The position numbers were made by a program, and so were the translations under genes. This document shows positions 1 to 11,061 of a stretch of DNA of 64,000 nucleotides, piece after piece. The notes under the pieces are model-generated. The model was given only the letters and a program-made list of their open reading frames with translations. It made no database searches and had not been told where the DNA came from. Origin of the DNA: Flavobacterium nackdongense (GTDB lineage: Bacteria; Bacteroidota; Bacteroidia; Flavobacteriales; Flavobacteriaceae); assembly GCF_004355225.1 (NCBI RefSeq), contig NZ_CP037933.1, positions 3,100,001 to 3,164,000 of the forward strand, read 5' to 3'. Every line of letters begins with the position of its first letter. Within the stretch, counting starts at the first letter, position 1.

Positions 1-128
1 AAAAGTTATCATTTCGTGGGTATCAAAAATAATAATAATTACAACAACATCCTGATTTGCAAAATAAAATTTAATAGGTTTTTTAGAGGGCAGTTTTTTT
101 TGGTCAAGTAAATTTTTGGTCAAAAAAA

Positions 129-152
129 AACCTGGCAAAAAAATACCAGGTT
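129..152 (-). terminator. Rho-independent terminator after the hexosaminidase gene
   Basis: A perfect inverted repeat AACCTGG/CCAGGTT (129-135 and 146-152) is flanked by A-runs on the plus strand, which read as T-runs on the minus strand. It lies downstream of the leftward glycan locus. Nothing else is visible in 1-262. Confidence 0.7.
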
Positions 153-262
153 TATAATATTATTTTCTAGGATACTAACTTTTTTCTAAGTCAGGAAAAC
201 AATATTTCACTCTAAACAAAACTAATCAATACTCAATTAACTAAACTTTTTCACTATCATTT

Positions 263-2299
263 TTACTCAGCCGAATTTAATTTTTTTAGACTGTTGTAAA
301 CCGCCAATTCTACGTCGGCATGATTTTTAGCATTGCATTTTTCTACTAAATCGTTCATTATATTTGGATTCACAGCTTGCTTTTTTTCAATTTTTAACAG
401 CAGTTGTTCCGACAAATCGCTTACGCTTTTAGATAGGGGCAAAAGCGGTTGAATCAGCGGCGCATTGGCGCTTAATGCCATCAGTTTGCTATGGATATCA
501 ATCCATTTTTTTAAATAATCAGTAACCAGAATCTGGTTTTCGGTGCTTTTGTTTTTCAAATAATTACTTACTGCTTCATTAAAACCTAAGGCATCAACGG
601 CATCAGGTGTACAAACGTCTGCAAATAGGGTGAAAGGGGAGTAGGTCTTGTATTCCGTACCTCCAGCATTTCGTGAATACACTTTTAGCGGTTCACAAAT
701 TTTTGAAAAATCCTCTAAAGCAGCTGTATTTTGATAGTTGCTAATGTTTCTCAAAAGCACGCCTTTATTACTGATGTGCGTGATTCCAAGGCCTTCCAAT
801 TGAAATGAAATAGTATTCATTCTTTGGAACAAACTTTTCAAATCCTTCACATTTTCATCGGACCATAATCGTTCGGCTATGGCGGCAGTTCGGGGCCAAA
901 TTCTAGAATCTATTGTTGTTGGCGTTGCCAATTCGCTCCACATTGTGGCTTCTCCGCCCAAAATTTGTGCTTTTTCTTCAGCGGAAAGGGTACTGTTTTT
1001 AGGCATTGGATCATTCAAATAATGACTTTCTACTCCAAGCATCAAATCAATATAAAAGCCGTTGGATAAAACTGTTTTGTAGCCATTTTTGGCAGCAGTG
1101 GTCAGCGATTGTCCTGCAGGAACTCCTTCGTTTATTCCTTTCCAAGAATGAATGATAGCTTCTTTAGACATATTTTTGGTCATAATTTCTTCCCAACCCA
1201 TCAAGGTTTTGTTGTGTTTTTTCAACATCGGAATCAATTGCATCGTAAAATAGGTTTGCAAGTCGTGATTGGTTTCCAACTTGTTTTTCTTCTTGAATTC
1301 CTGAATTTTTGGATTCGAATCCCAGTCTTTTCCTTCGTTTTCGTCTCCGCCAATGTGAAAATAGTTTCCGCTAAACAGGGGACAAACTTCGTCGAATATT
1401 TCACTCAATAATTGATAGGTTTTGGGATTGGAAGGATCCAATGTTGGCGTAAAAATTCCCGAATTTCTTTCGACAGCATAGGTGTTTTGATCAAATTTTA
1501 TTCTGCTTCCCACTTCTGGATAAACTGAAAGTATCGCCGAAGCGTGACCCGGAACGTCTATTTCAGGAACCACGAGAATCCCTCTTTCATCGGCATAGTG
1601 CACGATATTTTTGATTTCTTCTTGCGTATAATATTGTCCATCCGATGCCAATTGCGTTAGCTTAGGATGGTTTTTCAATTCGATTCTCCAGCCTTGATCA
1701 TCGGTCAAATGCCAATGAAAAACATTCATTTTCATCGCAGCCATCGCATCCAAATTCCTTTTGATAACATCAATAGGTTGAAAATGGCGAGCCGCATCGA
1801 TCATCAATCCACGCCAAGTAAATCTCGGAAAATCCGAAATCGTAGCCGTTGGGAAATAGTAAGAAGTACTATTGTTTTGAAGCAGCTGCAATAGGGTTTC
1901 CAATGCATGAATCGCTCCTAAATCGGAACTAGCGTTGATGTTTATTTTATCAGATTTAATTTCTAATTGATAGCTTTCATCCTGGTTGATGCCAATCTTT
2001 CCGTTTTGAACACAATTGATTTGCAATTGAGCTGTTGGGAATTCATTGATTTTAGTCACAAAACCTTGTTCGAAAAATAGCCCTGTTCTCCCGTCTAATC
2101 TTCGCAAAAACTGTGTTGTTCTTGCAAAAATTCGAGGATTTGGATTGCCTGTAATGTTTACTTTAAAGTTTTTGGTTAAAGCAAAATTACCATCAGTTAG
2201 ATTGATTTTTTGAGGCCAAGGCATTAGGTGTAACGCTTCAGTTTTAATCTGGGCGTTGACTAAAATGCTTGACAGCAATAAGATGAAAATGTATTTCAT
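263..2299 (-). CDS. GH20 beta-N-acetylhexosaminidase, secreted
   Basis: It removes terminal GlcNAc or GalNAc residues from glycans by substrate-assisted catalysis. The family signature HIGGDE is at residues 315-320 counted from the chosen start; D319 and E320 are the expected catalytic pair. The start at 2299 gives a clean signal peptide (MKYIFILLLSSILVNAQ); the longer frame to 2350 would overlap the preceding gene and add a basic leader. An N-terminal GH20b-like domain precedes the barrel, and a helical tail follows. It is the last gene of the leftward locus, 13 nt after the NagB/PIG-L gene, so GlcNAc released outside could be processed by its neighbours. Substrate specificity cannot be read from the sequence. 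Confidence 0.93.
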   Translation of the reverse strand: MKYIFILLLSSILVNAQIKTEALHLMPWPQKINLTDGNFALTKNFKVNITGNPNPRIFARTTQFLRRLDGRTGLFFEQGFVTKINEFPTAQLQINCVQNGKIGINQDESYQLEIKSDKININASSDLGAIHALETLLQLLQNNSTSYYFPTATISDFPRFTWRGLMIDAARHFQPIDVIKRNLDAMAAMKMNVFHWHLTDDQGWRIELKNHPKLTQLASDGQYYTQEEIKNIVHYADERGILVVPEIDVPGHASAILSVYPEVGSRIKFDQNTYAVERNSGIFTPTLDPSNPKTYQLLSEIFDEVCPLFSGNYFHIGGDENEGKDWDSNPKIQEFKKKNKLETNHDLQTYFTMQLIPMLKKHNKTLMGWEEIMTKNMSKEAIIHSWKGINEGVPAGQSLTTAAKNGYKTVLSNGFYIDLMLGVESHYLNDPMPKNSTLSAEEKAQILGGEATMWSELATPTTIDSRIWPRTAAIAERLWSDENVKDLKSLFQRMNTISFQLEGLGITHISNKGVLLRNISNYQNTAALEDFSKICEPLKVYSRNAGGTEYKTYSPFTLFADVCTPDAVDALGFNEAVSNYLKNKSTENQILVTDYLKKWIDIHSKLMALSANAPLIQPLLPLSKSVSDLSEQLLLKIEKKQAVNPNIMNDLVEKCNAKNHADVELAVYNSLKKLNSAE

Positions 2300-2312
2300 T
2301 TTGTGTCGTTTT

Positions 2313-4250
2313 TTAATAATCAAAACGTTTAAAAGCTTCGATGGCTTCATATTCCGCGAGACCTAATTCATCATATAATTTTGCGGTGTGTTTGTTTCTA
2401 TCTTCGGCTCTAACCCAAAATTCTCTGGAATCGTTGCCTTGAAACATCACTCGGTCTTTTTGCGACTGATGGTACAAAATAGCGTGTCTTTTGAGCATTA
2501 CTTCGTCAGGGCTTAATGGCACTGCCATATCGATTTCGTGCAAATCCCATTCGTGCCAAGCGCCACGGTACAACCACAACCAACAATCACGCATATAAGG
2601 TTTTGATTTCAGCCTTTTCAAAGCAGCAAAAATAGCGTTCAAACATACTTCGTGGGTTCCGTGTGGATCGGCAAGATCGCCTGCCGCAAAAACTTGATGT
2701 GGTTTTATTTTTTCGATAATATCTGCTACAATGGCAATGTCTTCCTCGCCAATTGGGTTTTTCTTAACCTGTCCTGTTTCGTAAAAAGGCAAATCTAGAA
2801 AATGGGTGTTTTCGTCTTTCAAGCCAATGTAACGAACGGCAGCATACGATTCTCTTCTTCGGATGAGTCCTTTTAGTTTGCGCACTTCGACAGAATCTAT
2901 TTGATCCTCCGATTTATTTTTCAAGAAATCGATAACCGCTTGGAAATTGATTTTGCTCTCGTCTTCGCCCACAAAATCGTTGCATACTTCGGCGAATTTC
3001 AAAGCTTCATCGTCTGTAACGGCTATGTTTCCGGAAGTTTGATACACCACGTGCACCTCGTGACCTTGTTTGATTAATTTGGAGAAAGTTCCACCCATCG
3101 AAATCACATCATCATCGGGATGAGGGCTGAATAGAATGACTCTTTTTTTGGCTGGATTCGCTCTTTCGGGACGGTTGCTGTCGTCAGTATTGGGTTTTCC
3201 TCCGGGCCAACCGGTGATGGTGTGTTGCAATACGTTGAACATATTGATGTTCAAATCATAAGCCGAACCACCCGAGGCCAAAAGGTCGGACATACCATTG
3301 TTGTTGTAATCCCTGTCGGTGAGTTTCAATATGGACTGATTGGTTTTTTGGCACAGCCAAACAATTGCTTTGCTTTTCAATTCCGGTGTCCATAGACATT
3401 CTCCCACAAGCCAAGGGGTTTTGTATCGGGTCAATTCAGAAGCTGCAGATTGGTCTAAAACAAAAGTAGCATTAGTATGATTTTGCAAAAATGTCGCAGG
3501 GACTTCAGAACTGATTTCGCCTTGAATAGTTCTTTTGATGATCTCGGCTTTGTTTTGTCCCCAAGCCATCAAAACGATTCTTTTAGAGCGAAGTATGGTC
3601 GAAACTCCCATTGTTACGGCTCGTTTGGGTACGAAATCTATTCCATTAAAATCGAAGGAAGCATCGACTCTGGTAATGTGGTCCAAGGTGATAATTCTAG
3701 TTCCTGAGTTGATATGGGAACCCGGTTCGTTGAAACCTACGTGTCCTGTTCGACCGATACCAAGCAATTGAAAATCGAGTCCACCGGCACTTTTTATTTT
3801 CATTTCATAATCAATGCAATATTGATTCAAATCTTCGAAAGGAACGGTTCCATCGGGAATGTTCACGTTTTCAGGATCAATATCGATATGATTGAAAAGA
3901 TGCTGATGCATAAAATAGAAATAGCTTTGGTTGTTTTCCTTCGACATTGGATAGTATTCATCCAAATTGAAAGTAACCACATTGCTAAAGCTTAATCCTT
4001 CTTCTTTGTGCATACGAACCAATTCCTCATACACTTTGATTGGCGAAGAGCCCGTTGCTAAACCCAAAACACAAGGTTTGTTTTTGGCTTGTTTGGCTTG
4101 GATCAATTGGGCTATTTCTCGCGCTACGATAACCGAAGCTTCGGCGGAGTTTTTGAAAATTTCGTTGTGAATTTTCTCGAATCTTGTTTCTTCAAATTTT
4201 CCCGGACTTTTGTAGCTAATGTCTGGTGTGTTTTCTAAAGCAGTTCTCAT
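2313..4250 (-). CDS. nagB: Glucosamine-6-phosphate deaminase-like domain fused to PIG-L deacetylase
   Basis: A 645-residue two-domain cytoplasmic protein. Residues about 30-300 are NagB-like (LDEYY at 96-100, GIGRTGHVGFNEPGS at 164-178). Residues about 368-640 are PIG-L/LmbE-like with the metal motif HPDDD at 377-381. NagB converts glucosamine-6-P to fructose-6-P and ammonia; PIG-L enzymes deacetylate GlcNAc-containing substrates. One polypeptide could therefore join deacetylation and deamination. T168 stands where E. coli NagB has the catalytic-triad Asp141 (GxGNDGH), so true deaminase activity is not certain. It lies between the GH20 gene and SusD. The fused architecture is common in Bacteroidota as far as I recall. 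Confidence 0.85.
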   Translation of the reverse strand: MRTALENTPDISYKSPGKFEETRFEKIHNEIFKNSAEASVIVAREIAQLIQAKQAKNKPCVLGLATGSSPIKVYEELVRMHKEEGLSFSNVVTFNLDEYYPMSKENNQSYFYFMHQHLFNHIDIDPENVNIPDGTVPFEDLNQYCIDYEMKIKSAGGLDFQLLGIGRTGHVGFNEPGSHINSGTRIITLDHITRVDASFDFNGIDFVPKRAVTMGVSTILRSKRIVLMAWGQNKAEIIKRTIQGEISSEVPATFLQNHTNATFVLDQSAASELTRYKTPWLVGECLWTPELKSKAIVWLCQKTNQSILKLTDRDYNNNGMSDLLASGGSAYDLNINMFNVLQHTITGWPGGKPNTDDSNRPERANPAKKRVILFSPHPDDDVISMGGTFSKLIKQGHEVHVVYQTSGNIAVTDDEALKFAEVCNDFVGEDESKINFQAVIDFLKNKSEDQIDSVEVRKLKGLIRRRESYAAVRYIGLKDENTHFLDLPFYETGQVKKNPIGEEDIAIVADIIEKIKPHQVFAAGDLADPHGTHEVCLNAIFAALKRLKSKPYMRDCWLWLYRGAWHEWDLHEIDMAVPLSPDEVMLKRHAILYHQSQKDRVMFQGNDSREFWVRAEDRNKHTAKLYDELGLAEYEAIEAFKRFDY

Positions 4251-4294
4251 TGGGTTTGTTTTTGTGCTTTTTTAAAGCGAGTTTTTTTTAAAAA

Positions 4295-4327
4295 AATGGT
4301 ATAAGCAAATGAATTACTTATACCATT
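4295..4327 (-). terminator. Terminator after the SusC-SusD pair
   Basis: A perfect 11-bp inverted repeat AATGGTATAAG/CTTATACCATT (4295-4305 and 4317-4327) is followed on the minus strand by a T-run. It separates susD from the downstream nagB-type gene, so the latter may depend on read-through or its own promoter. Confidence 0.75.
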
Positions 4328-4392
4328 AATTTCAACTAATTAACTAATTCAATATTTGTATCGGAATTTCTCATTGCGATAGTCCTCTATTC

Positions 4393-5976
4393 TTAATTTT
4401 GAATAATTTCAACATCTTTATCCCACCAAAGTCTGGTTCCACCATTGTCTGCACCTCCTAATTTAACAAGTCCTGATGCTACACCTTGAGGGTTTCCAGC
4501 TTTTTCTGAATCCACAAAATTCACTCTACGGATTCCTAGGTTAGAATCAATGGTTCCGGCGCTGGCATTGACCACAACTGGGAACAATTTAGGGAAACCA
4601 GTTCTTCTGTATTCCGACCAAGCTTCTTGTCCTTCTGGGAAATTAGCAATCCATTTTTGGGTAATAATTTGTTGCAACTGCACTTTGTTAGTGGCAGCAG
4701 CATTGTATTTTACTGGAACTAAATTGACTGCATTGGCATTGTTACCTGCCGCCACTGGATCTACATAGTTTTTAGGCAAACTTGTTGAAGCTAAATAAGT
4801 AGCCGCTCCAGAAATACCGTGTTGTTCGAATGAAGAAACTACACCCGCTTCGTAAAGACTTTGCGCAGTACCAGAACCCATATTCCAACCTCTTAATTTT
4901 CCTTCTGCTCTTAAGAAATACACTTCGGCAGTAGTCATCCATACTGTAGTTTTAGTATTTACAGAGGAGAAATCCTGACGGTCTGATTTATTAGCAATTT
5001 GGATACCAGTACGAATTCCTTTGTATTCTCCAGGAAATTGTTTCGATGTCAAGAAAAAGGCTGACAACCTTGGGTCATTATATCCGCCCATAATCGATTC
5101 CATATCGGCAGACATTTTGATATCGCCCCAACCTTGACTGATGTCAGAGATCGGATTGCTGTAGTTTTTGGGTTGCAATGTAAAAGTATCTGCTTTAGTC
5201 ATCAAAACACCAAACTCGTGGGCAACAGCCAATTCTGCTTGTTTTTTGGCTTCTGTTGGATTTACTTTTACAATACGCATCGCCAATCTCAAACGCAAAG
5301 AGTTCGCATATTTAACCCATTGTTTATAATCTCCACCGTACGAAGAAACGTCAGATGAAGCAAACAATGAAGTTTTGTTTCCGGCGATATTTGCTTTTGC
5401 AATAGGGGTCAAACCTACAATAGCTTTGTCCAATTCAGCAAACATTTGTTTGTAAACATCTTCTTGAGAATCATACAAGAAAACGGTTGTGTTTGGCGTA
5501 CCATAAGTGGAGTACACACAAGGACCGTGAATGTCAGCAATTCTATGCATTGCCTGCACTTTGATAATCAAAGAAATATAATAAAACTCATCATATTTAC
5601 CTTCGGCTTGTTGTTTTACTTTCAATACATTCGACATCACTCCTCTGTATACAGACTCCCAAGCTTGGTTGTTCCAACCATTGTTTAATTTGTATTGCGG
5701 ATTGTTACCGTTAGCAAAACCTGTTGGAGTGGCCATATAACCTGACCAGATATCACCTTGCAAGTTTTGAAAAATTTGGTATGGCCAAGCAGTAAGCAAA
5801 ATTACATTGCTAAACATTGGCGAAAATGGAGCTTTAATCGTGTTATAATCTTGTTCCAATTGGGCATTTGTAGCTCCTTCTGGATTGGTATTGATGCTCT
5901 CAAAATCGGTTGTACAACTTATTGCCGAAAGCAACGTCATACAGATAGCGGTTGTTTTTATTTTATTTAATATCAT
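4393..5976 (-). CDS. SusD/RagB-family outer-membrane glycan-binding lipoprotein
   Basis: A 527-residue surface lipoprotein that captures glycan for the partner SusC channel. The N-terminus has a lipobox-like stretch (LLSAISC), followed by FESINTNPEG, typical of the SusD-like 2 branch. The C-terminus has the usual helical TPR-type scaffold with loops (AEVYFLRAE, FPEGQEAWSEYRRTGFP). It starts 10 nt after susC stops and is certainly co-transcribed. The neighbouring GH20 and NagB/PIG-L genes suggest an aminosugar glycan ligand; this is inference from context. Confidence 0.92.
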   Translation of the reverse strand: MILNKIKTTAICMTLLSAISCTTDFESINTNPEGATNAQLEQDYNTIKAPFSPMFSNVILLTAWPYQIFQNLQGDIWSGYMATPTGFANGNNPQYKLNNGWNNQAWESVYRGVMSNVLKVKQQAEGKYDEFYYISLIIKVQAMHRIADIHGPCVYSTYGTPNTTVFLYDSQEDVYKQMFAELDKAIVGLTPIAKANIAGNKTSLFASSDVSSYGGDYKQWVKYANSLRLRLAMRIVKVNPTEAKKQAELAVAHEFGVLMTKADTFTLQPKNYSNPISDISQGWGDIKMSADMESIMGGYNDPRLSAFFLTSKQFPGEYKGIRTGIQIANKSDRQDFSSVNTKTTVWMTTAEVYFLRAEGKLRGWNMGSGTAQSLYEAGVVSSFEQHGISGAATYLASTSLPKNYVDPVAAGNNANAVNLVPVKYNAAATNKVQLQQIITQKWIANFPEGQEAWSEYRRTGFPKLFPVVVNASAGTIDSNLGIRRVNFVDSEKAGNPQGVASGLVKLGGADNGGTRLWWDKDVEIIQN

Positions 5977-5986
5977 GATTCTGTTA

Positions 5987-8900
5987 TTAGAAAGTTACAT
6001 TTAAATTTAGACCTACACTTTTTGTAGAAGGCATTCCATATACATCAACACCTTGCAAACCTTCACCTGAACTCAAAGCAATATTAGGATCGAAAGGAGC
6101 ATCTTTGTAGATAAAGAATAAGTTTCTTGCGATTAATGATAAACTAGCAGACTGTAAGAATGGTAATTTTTTGGTATTGAAATTATACCCTAATGAAATC
6201 TCTCTCACGCTGATGTTTGTTGCATCGTACACGTATTCTCCGGTAGCTTTGTTTCTTCCTCCAACATTGTTGTAGTATTGGAAAGCATCCATTGAAGTAA
6301 CAGGAGTAACTCCATCGGCAGCCACTGCATCGATTTTTACTACACCACCATTGTTTCTAGCATCACCAGTTCTTTTAGAAACTCCATTATAGTCGTTGAT
6401 GGCTTCGGTCAAACTCATTACTTCTCCACCAAATCTTCCGTCAAGAAGTACATTCAAATTGAAAGCACCGTATTTGAAAGTGTTAGAGAAACCTAACATA
6501 AAATCAGGATTCGCGTTACCCACTTCTTCCCAGTCTGTTAACTGTACATTTCCGGTTCCATCCAATACAATTTTACCTTGAGCATTTCTCAAAATGTTCT
6601 TTCCTTCGATGATACCAAAAGGTCTTCCTTCATTCAACACATAACGGTAGTTGTTCGATCCTGAAGGAGTCAAAACGATTTGTCCTCCTAATTCAGATGG
6701 AATTCCAGTTACTTTGTTTTTATTTTGAGAGTAGTTTAATGTAGCATCCCAAGAGAATTTTTCTTTTTGGATGATTTTACCATTCAAGATAATCTCGATT
6801 CCTTTGTTTTGAACACTTCCACCATTATAAGCGTAGTTTACATATCCGTTTGGATCAGTAGATGGAGCAGCTACAGTAATCAATTGGTTGTCAGTTGTAG
6901 CATCATAATAGGTGAATTCAAAACCAAGACGGTTGTTGAACATTCTCCACTCAGTACCAAATTCCCAAGCCGATTGCATTTCAGGTTTCAAAGATGAACC
7001 TGGTCTAGGTCCCACTGCTGGCGGAACAAGGATTCCTCCAACAATAGTTGACGAAGGTGTAGTCAAATAAGAAGGAACATCGTTACCAACTTGAGCAAAG
7101 TTTGCACGTACTTTACCAAAACTAACCCATTCTGGCATTTTAGTCATTTCGCTAATGATTCCAGTTACCCCTACAGAAGGATAGAAATACGAGTTAGTGT
7201 CCGTATTTACTAAGGTCGATGACCAGTCATTTCTTCCCGTTACATCTAGATACAAATAGTTTTTGTATCCTAAAGTTGCCGTAGCAAAAACAGATTGAAT
7301 TTCTTTGTTTCCACCGGCTACTTGTTGGTTTTCGGAGTTGTTTACAAAATTTCCTAAAGTAAACCAGTTAGCGTAAACTAAACCTCCGCTGCCTCGTCCT
7401 GAGTTCAAAATTGTAGAACTATTGGCTGTTTTAGTAAAGCTGGTTCCAAGAATAGCATTGAAGCTTAGATCTTCATTGAATTTGGTGTTGAATTTGGCTA
7501 ATAAATCTCCGTAGTTTTGAGTACCAATGGTGTTTACATTAATATAAGTTCCATTGATGTGAGAAAGTGAAGTAGCCGAAGTAGCATATATTTCTTTTTC
7601 GAAACCTGATTCTAAACGGTCATAGCTATAACGAGCAGATAAATCCAACCATTCGTTTACTTTATAATCTACGCTTAGTTTTCCTTTGAAAAAATGATCA
7701 TTGTTTACTGAAGCATTTCTTTTGATCAACCAATATGGGTTTTGAGAATCTTCATTTGGAGTTGTAATCCAATTTTGAGCCATTAAATTTCTAGATGGAT
7801 CAAAAACTTCAAAATTTTGTTTGTAATAGTCTAAAGTTTGACCGCCTCTTGGCATAGAATACACCGCTGTAATTGGGTTGAAATAGAATCCGTTTACAGG
7901 TCGGTTATTGATATTTTGACTTACATAATTAGCATTGGCAGTAACCACTAATTTATCATCAAGGAAGTTGTTCACTTGGTTGATAGCAAAATTATTTTTG
8001 CTTAATTTATTGCCTTCGATAATTCCTGCTGCCGTAGTATTGGCATAGGAAACAGTTGTAAAAGAACTGTCTGTTCCAGCAGTGTATCCAACAGAGGTAA
8101 TTTGAGTGGAACCTGTTTTGAAAAAGTCATCCACTTCATTTTCGAAAGAACCTTTAGTGTAGGTTCCATCTGGATTTTTACCCCAAGTTGTGGAAGCTCC
8201 AGCTGCCGAAGAGGCTACATATTGATTTTGAAATTGAGGTAAATAAGCCGCTTGTTCAAAAGTAGATACAGACGAAATTTTCACATTAGATTTTTGAGCT
8301 TTTGCTTTTTTAGAGGTCAATAAGATAACTCCATTGGCTCCTAAGCTTCCGTACAATGCAGATGCAGAAGCACCTTTTAGCACGGTCATTCCTTCATAAT
8401 CTTCCGGGTTCAAAAGTGAGATAACATCACCACCATCGGTATTTCCTCCGGCTAAACTACCAAATGTTTCGTTGGGTTGAGAAGAACTTGAACTCATCAA
8501 CGGCACACCATCAATAACATAAAGCGGTTGATTGTTGGTAAGCGAAGAATTTCCACGGATAACAACTTTTGTAGATCCACCTGCTCCCGAAGCACTCTTG
8601 GTTACTGCTACACCGGCAATTTTACCCGCTACAGTATTCATCAAGTTGGCATCTTTTACACGAACCAATTCTTCCGATTTCAATTCTTGAACCGACGAAG
8701 TAACCGATTTTTTTGATTTTTTAATACCCAATGAAGTGACAACAACTTCTGTAAGTGCATTGGTAGAACCTTCTTTTAGTTGTACCTTGATGGTGTTTTC
8801 GTCAGTTACGACTACTTTTTGCGACTCAAGTCCAACGAAGGAAATGATCAAGGTTTTTCCTTTTTCGACAGGAATGGTAAAATTACCATCCATATCTGTG

Positions 8901-9052
8901 GTGGTTCCTTTGGTTTCACCTTGCACATTTACATTGGCCATAGGGATTGGTAAACCATTGGCATCGTTTACAGTTCCTTTGACAGTTTTTACCTGGGCAA
9001 GGGTCACTTGCGTGGTAAAAAGAATCATAAAGATTAAAATAATTTTTTTCAT
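5987..9052 (-). CDS. SusC/RagA-family TonB-dependent outer-membrane transporter
   Basis: A 1021-residue beta-barrel receptor importing oligosaccharide with TonB energy. It has a signal peptide, then a carboxypeptidase-D-like regulatory domain ([16 protein letters not shown], about residues 24-95). The plug ([30 protein letters not shown]) and a long barrel ending in aromatic F (GLNLNVTF) follow. It is first in the leftward operon with susD. The upstream gap holds a divergent promoter for the LytS/LytR pair, which could regulate this locus, although pairing by position is only suggestive. Confidence 0.94.
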   Translation of the reverse strand: MKKIILIFMILFTTQVTLAQVKTVKGTVNDANGLPIPMANVNVQGETKGTTTDMDGNFTIPVEKGKTLIISFVGLESQKVVVTDENTIKVQLKEGSTNALTEVVVTSLGIKKSKKSVTSSVQELKSEELVRVKDANLMNTVAGKIAGVAVTKSASGAGGSTKVVIRGNSSLTNNQPLYVIDGVPLMSSSSSQPNETFGSLAGGNTDGGDVISLLNPEDYEGMTVLKGASASALYGSLGANGVILLTSKKAKAQKSNVKISSVSTFEQAAYLPQFQNQYVASSAAGASTTWGKNPDGTYTKGSFENEVDDFFKTGSTQITSVGYTAGTDSSFTTVSYANTTAAGIIEGNKLSKNNFAINQVNNFLDDKLVVTANANYVSQNINNRPVNGFYFNPITAVYSMPRGGQTLDYYKQNFEVFDPSRNLMAQNWITTPNEDSQNPYWLIKRNASVNNDHFFKGKLSVDYKVNEWLDLSARYSYDRLESGFEKEIYATSATSLSHINGTYINVNTIGTQNYGDLLAKFNTKFNEDLSFNAILGTSFTKTANSSTILNSGRGSGGLVYANWFTLGNFVNNSENQQVAGGNKEIQSVFATATLGYKNYLYLDVTGRNDWSSTLVNTDTNSYFYPSVGVTGIISEMTKMPEWVSFGKVRANFAQVGNDVPSYLTTPSSTIVGGILVPPAVGPRPGSSLKPEMQSAWEFGTEWRMFNNRLGFEFTYYDATTDNQLITVAAPSTDPNGYVNYAYNGGSVQNKGIEIILNGKIIQKEKFSWDATLNYSQNKNKVTGIPSELGGQIVLTPSGSNNYRYVLNEGRPFGIIEGKNILRNAQGKIVLDGTGNVQLTDWEEVGNANPDFMLGFSNTFKYGAFNLNVLLDGRFGGEVMSLTEAINDYNGVSKRTGDARNNGGVVKIDAVAADGVTPVTSMDAFQYYNNVGGRNKATGEYVYDATNISVREISLGYNFNTKKLPFLQSASLSLIARNLFFIYKDAPFDPNIALSSGEGLQGVDVYGMPSTKSVGLNLNVTF

Positions 9053-9193
9053 TTTTATTTATATTTGTTAGTTATGGCGTAAAAGTATCGGGATGGTTTT
9101 TCTAAAAAAAAAAAATTCTCCCAACTGTCGTAAAATTTCAACCAACGACATTTATCATTCAATAATGTGTTTTGCGAAAACGTTTTCTTGCTT

Positions 9194-9222
9194 TTGTTTT
9201 GAAGCGATTTCGTTTATTTTTG
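9194..9222 (+). promoter_or_regulatory. Bacteroidota-type promoter for the LytS/LytR operon
   Basis: A -33 TTG (9194-9196) and a -7 box TATTTTTG (9215-9222, consensus TAnnTTTG) are separated by 18 nt. They lie about 100 nt upstream of the kinase start. Confidence 0.5.
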
Positions 9223-9320
9223 TAAATTATTAGTGGATTATGGCAATTATTGCTGTCAAATTGTTTAAAGTTGCAAAAGTTTTAAAGACCTTCGTTCGAA
9301 CTGTGCAAGTATGCTAGCCA

Positions 9321-10370
9321 ATGAGTAAAATAAAAGAAATGAAATTCGAAATAAAACTTCAAAATCATTTTTGGTTTTGGGGAGTGTACTTTTTACTTAA
9401 CTTTCTGCGTTGGGGAGCTTATTTCAATGATTATGAGTATTCTTTCAAATCGAATCTAGTAGAATTTGCTTTGCATATTCCTTTGGTCTATTTCAATTTG
9501 TTTGTTTTAGTTCCCCAATTTGTATTGAAGTCAAAGTATTTTAAGTATGCTTTGTCACTTGTAATGAGTTTGATGGTAGTTTATTTGCTGAAAACCGCAA
9601 TGACCTATTATATTGTTTCAGAAAATATTTGGCCCGAAGCCAATCGAGATTACCAACCTTTTGAAATCAATCATATTGTAGCGGTTTGCATCGGAGAGTT
9701 GTATGTTCTAGCCATGGCGTCCTCCATATATTTGACCTTGACTTGGCTAAAAGAACGTGATCGAAACCGTGCTTTGAGAGAAGAACAATTTAAAATTAAA
9801 TTGAAATACCTAAAAAATCAAATTCAGCCTCATTTCTTCTTCAACACGCTGAATAATTTGTACGCCTTGTCGCTGGAGTCTTCTGATAAAGTGCCCAATG
9901 TAATTATCAAACTGTCCAAATTGATGGAATACGTCTTATATGATATTCAAGGCAGTAAATCGGTTCCCTTGATCAAAGAAATCGATTATATCCAAAATTA
10001 TATCGAAATTGAAAAACTTCGTTTCGAAGATGTTGAGGTGCATGTCAATCTAGAATCGAATATCGATGAGGTCAAGGTGCCGCCATTATTATTCATTTCG
10101 CTGATTGAAAATGCATTTAAACATGGCGGTTTGCACAATAATAAATTGAAAATAAAAATAAACTGCAAAGTCATTGGTAGCTACTTGCGGTTCGAAATCA
10201 TAAATAATTTTGTACATTCACCAAGTTTTATGAACTCAAAAGGCATTGGTTTGACTAATACGAAAAAAAGACTCAAATTGATTTTCAAAAACAATTATAC
10301 GCTTGAACATCAAGTGAAATTCAATTATTACATCATCCGCTTGCAAATACCTATATATAATGAAGATTAA
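9321..10370 (+). CDS. LytS/YpdA-type membrane sensor histidine kinase
   Basis: A 349-residue kinase with four hydrophobic segments in about residues 15-145. The His-kinase motif follows (LKNQIQPHFFFNTLNNL, about 170-186), with the phospho-accepting His inside it. A short HATPase region carries LIENAFKHG and the G-box GIGLTNTKKRL. It lacks an obvious extracellular sensor domain. The last 11 nt overlap the response-regulator start, so the two are translationally coupled. The signal is unknown. Confidence 0.9.
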   Translation: MSKIKEMKFEIKLQNHFWFWGVYFLLNFLRWGAYFNDYEYSFKSNLVEFALHIPLVYFNLFVLVPQFVLKSKYFKYALSLVMSLMVVYLLKTAMTYYIVSENIWPEANRDYQPFEINHIVAVCIGELYVLAMASSIYLTLTWLKERDRNRALREEQFKIKLKYLKNQIQPHFFFNTLNNLYALSLESSDKVPNVIIKLSKLMEYVLYDIQGSKSVPLIKEIDYIQNYIEIEKLRFEDVEVHVNLESNIDEVKVPPLLFISLIENAFKHGGLHNNKLKIKINCKVIGSYLRFEIINNFVHSPSFMNSKGIGLTNTKKRLKLIFKNNYTLEHQVKFNYYIIRLQIPIYNED

Positions 10371-11061
10371 ATGTGTTTTGGTTGACGATGAGCCCTTGGC
10401 GATAAAAGTCTTGCAAAATTATTTTGCCAATTTTCCTGAATTTGAAGTTGTTGCGACATTCAATAACTCCCTTGAGGCGTTGGATTTTGTCAATAATAAC
10501 TCTGTTGATACCTTGTTTTTAGACATCAATATGCCAATGATGACGGGTTTTGAGTTGATCAGTTTGATGGAAAATAAGCCGAAAGTGGTCATTACTACTG
10601 CTTTCCGAGAATTTGCAGCCGAAAGTTATGATCTGGAAGTCTTAGATTATTTGGTGAAACCCATTCCTTTGCCAAGATTCATCAAATGCATCAATAAAAT
10701 CACCACCGAGTTTAGTGTTAAAAACAATCTTAAAATCGAACCGGTCCGAATGGATTCTCATATTTTTATCAAAGTCGATAAAAAAATGGTGAAAATACAT
10801 ATCGACGAAATTCTTTTTATCGAAGGGATGAAAGAGTACATCAAAGTAGTCACTTTAGACAAAACCTACATCACCCATAAATCGTTGACTTCTTTGTCGG
10901 AAGAATTGCCGTCAGAGCGATTTCTTAGAATCCATAAATCCTACACGATTGCCATCGACAAAGTTAAATTTATCGAAGGAAATAGAATTCAAATTCTTTC
11001 CTATACCATCCCAATTGGACGAAATTACAGCAAAGAGGTGAAGACTAGGATTTTGGAATAG
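10360..11061 (+). CDS. LytTR-family response regulator
   Basis: A 233-residue regulator. The receiver domain has acidic DDE at 9-11, phospho-acceptor D55 in LFLDINMP and K-P near 105. A LytTR DNA-binding domain follows (IKVDKKMVKIHIDEILFIEG, then RIHKSYTIAIDKV). It partners the overlapping kinase gene. LytTR proteins usually bind a pair of short direct repeats; no target site was identified here. Confidence 0.92.
   Translation: MKIKCVLVDDEPLAIKVLQNYFANFPEFEVVATFNNSLEALDFVNNNSVDTLFLDINMPMMTGFELISLMENKPKVVITTAFREFAAESYDLEVLDYLVKPIPLPRFIKCINKITTEFSVKNNLKIEPVRMDSHIFIKVDKKMVKIHIDEILFIEGMKEYIKVVTLDKTYITHKSLTSLSEELPSERFLRIHKSYTIAIDKVKFIEGNRIQILSYTIPIGRNYSKEVKTRILE

Noticed and set aside
1109..1411. 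Rightward frame of about 100 codons inside the GH20 gene
   Set aside because: Antisense shadow of a well-supported gene, with no promoter or recognisable product; other antisense frames in the window were judged the same way.
2300..2350. Longer N-terminus of the GH20 gene
   Set aside because: It overlaps the upstream gene and puts basic residues before a clean signal peptide; start 2299 is preferred.
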